A program made the translations under genes and the position numbers. A DNA stretch of 64,000 bases from Dendrocalamus latiflorus (taxonomy: Eukaryota; Streptophyta; Magnoliopsida; Poales; Poaceae), in NCBI GenBank assembly GCA_017311315.1, contig CM029669.1:8825465-8889464 (forward strand). Direction: 5' to 3'. The notes below the pieces were generated by a model that saw nothing but the letters and a program-made list of their open reading frames with translations, was not told the DNA's origin and ran no database searches. Shown piece by piece: positions 32,951 through 43,686 of the stretch (position 1 is its first letter; each line of letters begins with the position of its first letter).

Positions 32951-34640
32951 GGGGGAGTTTTGTGCTTCATGTTTTATCTTGTATATTATGCTCTTACTCC
33001 TTTCTGTTGCATTGCATGCGGGTGCTTGGGTTAGTCCTCCTAGCATAGATTAGAGTGTTTCTCACGTCTAGTAGTTCAGACTTCTTCCTCTCATCTTGTG
33101 ATTCTAGGATGCTGCTTATTAACTGTTTCTCTTCTCACTAGGTTGAGCTCACTCACTACTTATAGGTTCTAGTAAGGGTTGGGCCACCCTTGGGTAGACA
33201 GGGTACGTGTTTGCTCCTTAGTGTGTTAGATGATTAGTTAATAGTCCTAGAGTCTCATGGGGTAGATGAGAGTCAGTCTGAGCCGTAGTATCCTCTATAT
33301 CTTGTCTATGCTTTAAGGACTGCCTTTTTCTGATTCTCTTGCTAGCTTCTCATTTTTATTGCTTTTGTTCAGGGGGAGTTCATTTGGGAGCTTCTAGATC
33401 TTAATTTTGTCATAACTCAACTTGAACTAAAGTTGCACCTCATGTTGAGGGGGAGCTGGATTTTCTTGCATTTCAGCATTCTACATTGTAATGTAACTAC
33501 ATGGAACCTTGATTATTATCCTGTTATAACATATTTATAATGAATTACATCTTGCCATGATCAGTGCTTAATTGCTAGATCTATCATGACTTTATATGTG
33601 TAGTCAAATCTTTGCCATGATAGGTTGATTAAAATGCTCAACTTGAACTAATTCATGTCATGTTAGCTTTTTGAGACTAGTCTCTCTTTAGTTATCCTTT
33701 TATGATTCATGCCATGTCAAATAGGCTGAGTTGAGTCTTGAATCTATATTGAGCTTTAGATTGAGCTATGCTAGTTTCTTGATGAAGCATGAGTTAGTAC
33801 ACCCGTTTGTGAAAGAAAAAAGATCTCTTTTGTGCGAAAAAAATGATCTCACCAATTCTTTCTCATGAGACGGCTTGCCATTGCACTAGGCATGAACTCA
33901 GGGGGAGTTTTGGATGACCAAGATCATCTCCTTAAGCCTCCTGCTTGGAGTGGTCGCATAAGGCTTGAGATCTAGCACATGTCTAAAAATGTTGGTTGGA
34001 AACAATCATGAGCTTTAAAAGAAAAAAACTTATGTCAAATGTGCTCAATTTGCTTAATTTCACATAGAACAAGTACTTAAACAAATGTCTCATTCTTGAA
34101 CTTGTAGCACTCTAAATTGGTTCAATACTAGCTTCTTGGTTCCACTTAGACTATTAACATGGTTTGCATCATTTTTGGATACCTTTAGCTAGACTAGAAT
34201 CATGGTTGACTTGACATGCGAAGAAATTCGACTAAATTTTAGATTGTGACTTATTTGACTTAGCTTGATTATACATGTCTTTTCATGATCTTGATAGCAT
34301 ACTTATGTGTTATGGCTTGATGTAATGCTCATATGGTCATTTTGGACAATCTTCATGGCTCTAAATGCTTAAAATAAACAAATTTTAGCCATTTCATCCT
34401 TTATCGTGACTTATTCTCTCTTTTGCATCCTTGATGTGTGTATTGCCAAAAGGGGGAGAATAGTGGGAGAAAAAGCCATTTTGGGAGACTTGAGGAAAAC
34501 TTGCTCTTTCTTTTGCTCCTTGTGTCAACATGGTCACTAGCATCATTTTCTTCTTTAGACCATGTTTGACTTCTTTTCAAACTCAACTTTATGCTTTTTC
34601 TGGGTTTGTCAATATACTCATCAAGGGAGAGATTGAGAGA
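32951..34640 (+). other. C3 3' noncoding region with repeated purine tracts
   Basis: AT-rich sequence between the pol stop and the LTR with no coding signal. GGGGGAG occurs at 32951, 33372, 33449, 33901 and 34452. Any of these could work as a polypurine primer tract; the one closest to the LTR is the usual choice. The exact LTR start is not certain. Confidence 0.55.
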
Positions 34641-36356
34641 CCATGTGGAGGTGACCACATGTTTATGATGAGTAATTGACAAGTATGTTGCAAAGATTGA
34701 GTTTGGTTTGAGTGATTTGTGCCAAGACGGCATTTGGCTCAGTCGGGTTTGGTTAGACGGACTTATTGCATATTATTCTTTCCGATTGGTCGTTTGGTCA
34801 AATTCTTGCCTGAGTATGGTTCATTGATACTATTTATGCTTACATGTGTCGAGTGGTGCTATTTGATGTGTTTCTTGTCTGTGATGGCTGCAGGACGTCG
34901 AGGCGGAGTCGTGGCGAGGCACGGGGTGACCGGACTAGGCACAGGCGGTGTCGAGGTCAGAACGGTTGGATGTGTCGAAGACGGCGAGGACTCGAGGTGG
35001 TTGCGAGGCTTGGATGACAAGGAACGCGGAAGCTTCCTGGAAGGTGCAGGAGGGGCGTTTCGGTAAAATGCAAAGCTGCACAAATGGAAGCGGTTCCGTT
35101 CGGGATTTAGTGGGCATAACGGGTTGGAGACCCGTTAGCCAAAGGCTATAAATAGTAGAAGGTTCCTGGTTGTATGGATGGATTCTAGGGCTTGAGGGGT
35201 TGTTAGGGTTTTGCTTTAGTCAAAATGGCCTTTGGAGGGTTGTTTTGCCTTTAGGCTTTAGTGGTTAAGAGAGGGCAGGAGGTTGTCTCCCGTAGGTTCT
35301 CTGTGTTCCCTCTCAAGCATGTGTGTTCTTAGTTTGCTTGAGACTTGAGAGAGGGAGAGTATGAGTTGATGCCTATGTAATCATTCCTCTTGTATCCAAT
35401 CGCGTATGGAGACTCCTTGTAATCCTTGATTGATTGGAAATGGATATTCTGAAGTGTTTCTTCTGTTTGTGCCTGTTTTCCTTCGATGTCATCTCTGCTT
35501 GATTTCTTGGTTTTCCGTTTTTGTGTTGATTCTTGCTGAGGGATACCAAAATGGGTTGCTCTGTGATGGAGTTACATTTCTAGACCCTTTGGTCAGCTAG
35601 TTCCAAGAGCAAATTGTTTTCAATCGCAAGAATCTCTTTTTCCCTGTTTTGTGTTCTTGAGCCCCCCTGTTTTCCATTTCTAGGGTTTTGGTGTAGTTCA
35701 TGTTTCCCTTCATGAGATGGCATGAAACTTGGCATGTTAAGTCCTGAGGCTATTAAGTAGCTATCCTCAAAGTTTCATGGTCAAAGGATCAGAGATTATA
35801 TGGGAATTTGAGTTTTTGTTGCTGCTCTCTGTAGTTTTCAGATTTTGGTTCAAATCTGAAATTCTTCCTTTTGAGATGGATTCAGTTGATTCCTAAGGCT
35901 CCTCTAGTTATTTAAGTTGTAGTATTGCATTTCTGGGCTGAGAAATCCAGAGGGAAGTCTCAATTTTTGTTGCAGTTTGCAGTTTTCTTTTTGTCTAAAA
36001 ATTTCAGGCAGCTGTCAGTTCTAAAATTCGATGGGCGGTCTAACTGGAGTTCATTGGGCGGTCAGACCGGACACTCAAGGGCGGCCAGGGTGCGGTCTGA
36101 CCGGCCCTCAAGTGGCGGTCTGACCGGCCCCCCTGGCAGCTTGTGTTGTCTCCTGTTTTTGGTTAAGTCTTGGTCCTTCGATTTCTTCGTTTGCTGTGCC
36201 TATCTCCTCTGTGTGTTCAAGGTTCCAGTGAGTATGAATTGACTCCTTCATAGCTCCTCATAGCTATTGGAGAGGAGATTCATTAAGTGGAGACTTTAGC
36301 GGGTAATTTTAAAGAAGCGACATACACCCCCCTCTGTCGCCGAATTCGATCCAACA
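34640..36356 (+). repeat. C3 3' LTR (start approximate)
   Basis: The right 545 bp (35813-36356) aligns with the partial 5' LTR and ends TCCAACA. A promoter-like TATAAATAG at 35147 and downstream transcribed-type sequence put the U3 start well to the left, probably near 34640 after CAAGGGAGAGAT. With no complete 5' LTR to compare, that start is a guess. Confidence 0.55.
35147..35155 (+). promoter_or_regulatory. TATA box of C3 LTR
   Basis: TATAAATAG, a strong plant TATA consensus, in GGC-TATAAATAG-TAG context. Confidence 0.6.
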
Positions 36357-36876
36357 CCTATAGTCCAGAAAAAATTGCCCCACAAAAAGATTTAATTTCC
36401 ACTGTCCAAACCCCGTTGTGCCTTTCAATTTGTTAGTTTTGGTTTGCTAAATTGAATTTGTGTCCATCTTAGCATTGTCTAGTTGCTGGTCATATCTTTG
36501 TCTAGTTATCATCCTGTCAGAAGATCGGGACCCCATCGCCTCATCAGCTCGTGTCTCTAGTACGGTCTAGCCTAGGACCAGCACCAACCGGCGTTGAACG
36601 ATTTTTCAGCTTGCATTTTCTGAATTGATTATTGCTATCCTTGCTACCAAACTTGAGCCTTCCCAACTACACCTTTTCTACACCGTACAGGCTGAGCTTC
36701 ACCTGGCAATCGCTCCATCCAATCTTCGCAGATATATTGTCATCACTGGTTGCCGATCGTCCCTGTGTGCTTGGTAAGAATTGGTAAGAATTCGATAGAA
36801 GGTTTGAGTGTGAGCGACTTTTGAACCACCATACCCTAGTACTTGTTAGGGACATATTCTTGTGTTTTTGCTAACA

Positions 36877-37925
36877 ATGGCAGATTCTGGAGAGTTTACA
36901 GATCAGGATGCGTCTCATACTCCTCGTACGAAAGGGAATTATACAACATTTCCGGCGTGAAATGAATCTTCGTACGGAGGGCCTTGAGGAGGATGTCAGG
37001 GTCATAAATGAGCGACTTGCTCAACTCGAGGGCGCCCAGATTGAGACAAACGCAACGCTCGCTACGATGGAGAGAGCACAAGGTGTCACTAACACTTCTT
37101 TGGCAGATATTATGGCGTGCCTTGAGGAGATTGCCCAAGGTTCGTCTGTTGTTCCCCCTACTGCGACGGTAGAGGGACAAGACGAATTTGACTATGTGGG
37201 TGATACCGAGGCCGAGGGCAGGGCTAACCACAATAATGATCGAGCTCATCGACAATTGCGTTTTAACCAACAAGGTATGCGAAGAGAACCCCCACGACGT
37301 GAGGTACGTGACCATGATGATGCTTTTGCTAAGGTTAAATTCACTATGCCCTCTTTTAATGGTAAATATGATCCTGATGGTTATCTTGAATGGGAATTAG
37401 CTGTTGATCAAAAATTTGCTTGCCATGACTTTCCCGAGAATAGACGAGTTAGGGCCGCTACTAGTGAATTTACCGACTTTGCTTCTATTTGGTGGAAAGA
37501 ACATTGCCGTCAATAACCCAACAACATACCTAACACTTGGGAGGGTTTAAAATTGCTTATGCGCCTTCGATTTGTTCCCTCATATTATGCTCGTGTTTTG
37601 TTAAATAAACTACAACGCTTGCAACAAGGTGCAAAGTCTGTGGAAGAATGCTGTCAAGAATTACAAATTGGTATGTTGCGCTGTGGGTTAGTTGAGAATG
37701 AGGAGGCATCAATGGCAAGGTTTTTGGGAGGGTTGAATCGAGAAATTCAGGACATCCTTGATTACAAAGATTACAACTCAATTACTAGATTGTTTCATCT
37801 TTGCTTGCAAAGTTGAACGTGAATTGCAGGGACGCCAGATGAGAACACGATCTAACCCTTCTGCAGGTCGTACAAATTCATGGACGCCACGCACACCTTC
37901 TGCCTCATCCACTGTGGTGCCCCCA
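36877..37925 (+). pseudogene. Y gag (Ty3/gypsy)
   Basis: Starts MADSGEFTDQDASHTPRTK at 36877, then shifts frame near 36950 into a coiled-coil stretch (EEDVRVINERLAQLEGAQ) and the gypsy capsid (KVKFTMPSFNGKYDPDGYL, VDQKFACHDFPENRRVRA, TDFASIWWKEHCR). A TAA at 37514 replaces a codon; the capsid continues at 37553 (KLLMRLRFVPSYYARVLL, EEASMARFLGGLNREIQDIL). It is cut by the CACTA left end at 37926. The CCHC knuckle that belongs to it is at 55945-55987. Confidence 0.85.
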
Positions 37926-38440
37926 CACTACTAGATTCCGACCCTTTAGCCACGAAACGCATCGCAACGACACTAAATTAGTTGCAATAGGTATGCGCTA
38001 TTGCAACGTTTTGCCAAAATCGTGGCGATATGTGCACAGTATTGCCTCTGAAATATTACGTTGCAATAGTCATTGAATTCGTTGTAATAGGGTGGTTTTA
38101 TCGCCACCATTTAGAAAATGGTTGCGAGTAGTATGACTTTATTGCCACGGTTGTCTTGCGTTGTGATAATATTGATTTTCATTGCAATAGTTAGGAGGTA
38201 TTGCCACCTTAGAATTTCGTTGCGAGTGGGTGACAATATTGCCACAATTTTATTGCGTTGTCATAGTCATCAATTGCATTGCAAAAGATTCCTGTACAAT
38301 GCGTATGAAATGAGTATGTATTGCCACGAAATAAATTTGTTGCTATATATGACGATTGTTCGTGGCAATAATCTGTTATTGCAACGCTTTGTTTTCGTGG
38401 GCCTAACTACTCAACGCAAGGGCCGAATTGGTGTGGAGGA
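37926..38440. repeat. CACTA left subterminal repeats
   Basis: Many copies of GTTGCAATAG, TATTGCCACG and variants in either orientation; in known CACTA elements these are DNA-binding sites for the element proteins. Confidence 0.8.
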
Positions 38441-38582
38441 ATTATATTATCTATAGTTATTAATTTCTAGAGGAGACAAAAAAATTGAAAAGTGACAACT
38501 AAAACGCAGTTGAGGAGGTCTCACTTGACAAAACAGGCGGGATAAAAAATTAGAATAGAAAAAATAAAAACAAAAACCATAG

Positions 38583-38656
38583 GGTGTGGAGGAATCGAAC
38601 CAGCAACCTCCTAGCTCAGAGGCCAAGGCATTTACCACCAGACTATTGTACCCCAC
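38583..38656 (-). other. tRNA-like segment with Pol III box motifs
   Basis: The minus strand begins GGGGTACAATAGTCTGGTGG (A-box-like AGTCTGGTGG) and ends with GGTTCGATTCC, a good B box, about 45 bp later, giving about 73 bp overall. The acceptor pairs only over three bases and the T-arm is weak, so it is not a working tRNA gene. It may be a tRNA relic or a SINE head. Confidence 0.35.
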
Positions 38657-38692
38657 TGTCAATTATAATTGTAAATTTATATTTATCTAAGC

Positions 38693-38899
38693 ATGGTAAG
38701 CACCTGTGACGCGAATACGCCCATGTCTTGCACTTCTCAGTTAAATATATTATTTAACTGGAAGGAATTATTGAGCCGCATTAAATATTATCAGGTGAAC
38801 TCGCTCTTAATTAAATTTGGTTTTAATTTACATGAGAACTGGCTACTATCTAATTCTAGTGTTTTAATTGTTCTCAGGTTTGTACAAGAAGACAATTAA
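38693..38899 (+). pseudogene. Gypsy polyprotein-tail scrap (X/Y-like)
   Basis: The open stretch LFNWKELLSRIKYYQVNSLL and FGFNLHENWLLSNSS parallels the start of the X LTR, which reads HWKEVLSRTKYC and FLNEFSSIRGNDILPYAK. A short retroelement piece inside the CACTA, too diverged to place its ends. Confidence 0.55.
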
Positions 38900-39109
38900 C
38901 AAAGAGAGCGGTGCAGAGAAAGGCAGCAGGCGGCATTAAAAGTTTTTTTATTGGAAAGCAAAGAAAGAAATATCAAAAAAGAAGAAGAAAAAAATACGCA
39001 TGCATGAAGCCATGGAAGATTATCTAGTCGCCACTTTGCATGCTTCATACGGGAATAATGAAGACTCGTTTTCCAGTCAATCACTGTTGAAGCCAACACA
39101 CATGCATGT

Positions 39110-39205
39110 CTACAGCGTGGTCACGAAGCCAAGTACTGTTCGGATGGTTATTTTCTACAGCGTGGTCACGAAGCCAAGTACCGTTCGGATGGTTATTTTT
39201 GTTAT
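39110..39205 (+). repeat. 45-bp tandem duplication
   Basis: TACAGCGTGGTCACGAAGCC at 39111 and 39156. The two units differ at one visible position (GTACTG/GTACCG). Confidence 0.85.
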
Positions 39206-39499
39206 TATATTTTTTTTGTTGTGAGTCGGTCTCGGATAGAATTTCCTTCGGCCGAACGGTTACGCTGGGCCAATGTTAAAAAGGCATGTTGCGTGTGCGA
39301 GAGAGAGACCACCAAAAATAGATCTATTTTTTCGAAAGCTTTCCACAAATTGAGATTTGGCTGTAAAAGGATTGAATTGTATCCGAGGAATAGGGGATAC
39401 AAAAAAGTAATAAGAGAAGCGCACAGACCGATCAATTGTATCGGTCTTATTGAAGAATTTGGAGTGTACAAGATAATGAGGACATTCCGACTAGATTGA

Positions 39500-39690
39500 T
39501 TACGCGAGCACAAGTTAAAAAGATTAATCAACATGTGAACGCGCTCCTAATTAAATTTGGCTTTAATTTATATGAGAATTGGTTACTACTTAATGTTAGT
39601 ATTTTAACTGTTCTTAGGTTTGTACGGGATTAAAGCTTTGGAGAAGCTACTATTACAAACATAAAGAATGTGTACAAACCATGAAGCAAT
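39500..39690 (+). pseudogene. Second gypsy polyprotein-tail scrap
   Basis: Reads TRAQVKKINQHVNALLIKFG and LYENWLLLNVSILTVLRF before a stop. The TRA(R/Q)VK pattern is typical of the last residues of plant gypsy polyproteins. It resembles 38693-38899, so both may come from one element later split by rearrangement. Confidence 0.55.
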
Positions 39691-39699
39691 GAAAAGATT

Positions 39700-42600
39700 A
39701 TCTAATCATGCACATAACTTGGAGCCATCTCATGAAAAATAACTTGTTGCATGCATGCATGGACGAGACACGAGGAAATGAAGACAACGTGCATGAGTGC
39801 ATGGCAACGGAAAAGAAACAAAGAGCTACACGCGCGTTCTGTGCATGGCCGCGCGTTTGACGTTCTGTGCATGCATGCACACGTTCATCAACAGAGGCAA
39901 TCAACGCAAATCAAAGAAGACATTGTCTGTATGATTTATGCATGCGCTAGAAGTCTTCGGCCATTTACCCGAGCATGGCGCTGCTTAATTAACGGCACCA
40001 CGTCTAGAGCAAGGATGCATGCAGCCGTAGTACACTCCGGTTCGGTCAAGACGTTCGGATGCATGCAGTCATATACTACTACCTCCGGTTTTGGTTAAGA
40101 CAACGTGACGGATTCGGATGCATGCAGTCATAGTACCACTAAGTTTTGGTTTTGGTTTTAGTTCTACCACTAAGTTTCACCAAGTCACATTGCAGAACAA
40201 ACAAACGGACATACATTAGTGCAATTAAGCAACTTTACTGGCACACAAATTGCCAAGTTTGAAGACATTAGGACTTTCTGATGCAATTTAATCAAGAACA
40301 TCTGCTATATGTCTCAGAGCATATAGCTGAACAATAACACATTCAACTTACTAGAAACATCTATTAATGCTATAGGTAATTCAGTGATAACAAAGATGAT
40401 GGATTAATCTTAATGTGAAACAGGATATAAAAAACAATAGACATTTCTTATATCAATATGCAAGGTAAGTAGATAAAATAAAATTGACAGAGGTATTGAT
40501 CAGCAACTAAGCATGATAACAATCTCTTCAGAATGACTGACCATTCCCATTTGCAAGCTTCTGTGGCCTCCATACTACACCTTAATCAATGTGTAATGGA
40601 AAATGCAAAGAACATAACATAATTCATATACATGAAATCAAATGAGTAACTAATAACTATAGGTAGGCCTCTCTCTCCTACAGAATTGGATCTAAAAGAC
40701 AATGATCAAAACCCATCCAGCAGTCTTCTCTCTTCAAAGAGAGCTGTCAAAAGCGGATCGAAAATTAGTAATTTTGAGAAATAGTGACAATGACATTGCT
40801 ACAAGGCGCACAAGCTGACAACCATATTGACACATATACACCAAAGAACAAAAACAGGGGATAACAGAAATAGAGCTTCGAAAAAAATTACACAATAGAT
40901 GTTATTAGTAGCAGCAAAACTATTTGGTAAATGTATACATCCTCTACTATATAGACATTTCTATTGCATAGAATGGAATCTCGTATTTTCAAAGAAAGTT
41001 GATAGAACCCAACTATTAATGTACATGAAGGAGAAAGGTTGTCATGGATAGCTTAAATAGCAAGCCAAAAAAAACGTCCATCTACATGCTTTTCAAACTG
41101 CATGCCACACATCCGATACACCTATATGAAATACTAGAACACCAAGGATATTGATATCATCTATTCATATGTCAGCAGCACTAGTGAAAGCTTAACATAT
41201 GTACAGTCCTACAAAACCTCAATGACAATTATATTTTGCTGAGCTATTATAACTGATGGATGAGACAATTGACAGATTTTTTTAAATCAATAAAATGGTG
41301 GAAGATATAGACACCAGGACATGATTGATTCCAAAAAAAAAAGCCACAGATTATAAACTCAAAAGAATAAAATTCTTCAACAGAAAAAACATCATAAGAA
41401 ACAAAGCATTCTCAGTACAGACTCAACATAAATGTGAGGTCACACTTACATGTCATGCCTATGCCCTGCCACAGATTCTCATCTACCAAAATTTTGATTT
41501 CAAAGACTTGATGATACCAAACTACCCTGCGACCATTGCCATTGCTCAAGATCAAGATAGTATGTTCTGTGAAAACATCAAGTATGTAATTTAAGTGCAC
41601 CTTAAAGACATCTTGAGCTAGTTAACTAAAGTAGCTAGCTAGAACATAAATTTGTATCTATCGCTTAAAAGCATAACCATCATGTAAGAAGAAACACATG
41701 AATCACAGTTATCTTATATACCTAGGTAATATCATAACTACTAGAAACTGTAGACTAGTAACATAAATTTAGATGACAAAAGATATGAAAATCTTACATT
41801 TCCAACAAACACGGACCGAGCATCCATCTCCTCCTTTGTTTCAGATGTGGTTACATTAGGATCTACACCTACAGCAGTAAAATGATTAAATGACTAGCTT
41901 GCAAAGAGGAAGGTATTAAACATTATTTTATACAAGGTTTCATAAGACTTAAATACTTTCTCAAGAGGGAGGGAAGGAGGGAGGGAGGGAGAGAGAGGTG
42001 AAAAGGGGGTGGATTTGCGGCAGACTTAAAATTACTAAAGCTGGAAGTGCGAGCTAGGTGTGCCGCCACCCATGAGGCGCTGGCATTGGGCAAAGGAGAG
42101 CACCGACTAATGGGCCAACAACAGAGCTCGGTTGTGAAATAGTATATTTTCCCAATAATCTTGGCCTACATAATAGTTTTAGATCCTGTCATTTATTTTC
42201 ATTACATAATAGTTTTACACATTTCAAATGCCCGTGCGTTGAGGCAATGCTATACATTAACCAACTGTTTGAAGCAACGTTCTTAAATAATCAAATAGCT
42301 ATTACGACAACCTATTGGTTGACACAATTGGAAATAGAGTTGGAGAAAGAAAATGCACTTACAGCTTGTGTGTACTACGAAAGGCCAGATATAGAAAGAA
42401 TTGGGCACTCAACCATCAGCACCACAAAAGGTGGCCAATCAGATGCGCCTTCAGTTTTCAAGAATAATTATTGAAACAGGTAATTATAAAATGCATACAT
42501 CAATTAGTTATACGAAAATCAATTAGCTGTACAAAAAATCTCTAGTTCCCCACACTTTCCTTGGTTACCGTCAAAATCAAAATATACATCGTATAAAACA

Positions 42601-43130
42601 GTTAAATCATCTGTATTTGCCTCCTAGATCTTCTATGTTAATGACATTCCATAGTCTAACAAACCATCAGAGACTAATCAATTAATCATACACCACTCTT
42701 ATGATAGGAGGATGAATAGCAAATAGTTGTTTCTTTTCTGAAGAAACATCTGAGTAGCCTCCATATTTGAGGAACAGCCGTAAAAGCAAAAACTCTGAAA
42801 TAAAAAGGAGCTATGCCATCAGCAGTCCAGTCCCTTAAGGACTCTAGTTCCGTTTCAGAGTTGGGGTTGGGATTGCAGTCCAGATCGGACTCTCCCATGT
42901 AAATCACCTCATATATATATAGCTTGTAGGTCCAATGTTGGGAATCAAGAAGTAATAAAGAATCTATTGTCTCACCTTTGCTTCCTTGCCGTTCTCCTGC
43001 CGGCGACTCGTCAAGCCGACGGTCCAGGCCACCGCCGGGAGCAGGGGCGACCGCGAGCTTCCCACCAGTACGCCCTGCGATCCCGGGGACCTGACAAGTA
43101 AACCCCAAAGAGAGAGGTAAGGAGTAATAT
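39700..43130. other. CACTA interior without recognisable genes
   Basis: Mostly AT-rich noncoding DNA. 39725-40130 is crowded with CATGCATG-type words. 41965-41999 is a GGGA/GAGA microsatellite. 41443-41594 has a short open frame (ILIYQNFDFKDLMIPNYP) I do not recognise. 42840-43110 turns GC-rich, with minus-strand coding bias but no family I can name; it could be captured host sequence. Confidence 0.45.
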
Positions 43131-43686
43131 CAGCAGTGGCCACGGCATCTAGTGCACAGGGGAGGGAGAGCGCCTCCGGTCACCACCATTGTGAGGATGC
43201 TGCATCCTCTCCCCTAGGGCTCCTGCGGCTGCTACCATGGGGGAGGGAGGGGAGGCGCGGGGGAGGCGGGCTGGAGGCACGGGGGAGGCGGAGGGAGTGG
43301 AGGCCGAGGGACGAGATGGGGGGAGGCGGCGGGAGCGGCGGAGGCAGGGAAAAATCTTTCGGGGGGAAAATTATTTCGGCCACAGGCGAAACAACCGAAA
43401 GAACGAAATTTCGGTTATTTCATTAAAATTTTGGGCGATTTGATGAAATTTAACCAAAATTTGATCAAATTTCAAATAGGATCAAATTTTTAAGTAGTAG
43501 AGATATTTGGCCGGTCGATTATTCTTGCCCTTTATAGAATTAGTGTGTTTTGTTATGCTGTGTGGTTGATAAGCGTTTTCTGTTTTATTAATAAGCTTTT
43601 TAAATTGTGTATGTTGTGGTCTTGCAGGTAGTGATTTGGACAGATTGGTTTAATTTGTTGTAGTTTGATTGATAATCATTGGAAGC
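43131..43686. other. Region before the TNP2-type gene
   Basis: A purine-rich GC block (43220-43370, GGGGAGGCG runs) followed by AT-rich DNA with repeated AAATTT words (43400-43490). Likely promoter and leader of the transposase gene; no clear TATA box chosen. Confidence 0.35.

Larger units (their letters stand above)
4682..36356 (+). mobile_element. Ty1/copia element C3, split by X and C2
   Basis: Reading order: partial 5' LTR (4682-5257), primer-binding site, gag, protease, integrase and RT to 10556; then RT resumes at 23846-24209, and RNase H at 32437-32950, followed by an AT-rich 3' region and the 3' LTR ending TCCAACA at 36356. The gaps are filled exactly by X (TSD TGAGT at 10552 and 23846) and C2 (TSD CTATG at 24205 and 32437). 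Coding parts carry many stops and frameshifts. Its right flank matches the internal leader of the gypsy elements, so C3 itself was inserted in Y. Its left end is rearranged. Confidence 0.85.

Noticed and set aside
34719..35151. ORFs in the C3 3' LTR
   Set aside because: Overlap the U3 region and TATA box; no homology seen.
38583..38656. Functional tRNA gene
   Set aside because: Acceptor stem pairs at only about three positions and the anticodon loop is too long.
41325..41594. 89-codon ORF in the CACTA interior
   Set aside because: AT-rich, no recognisable family; kept only as a note in the spacer entry.
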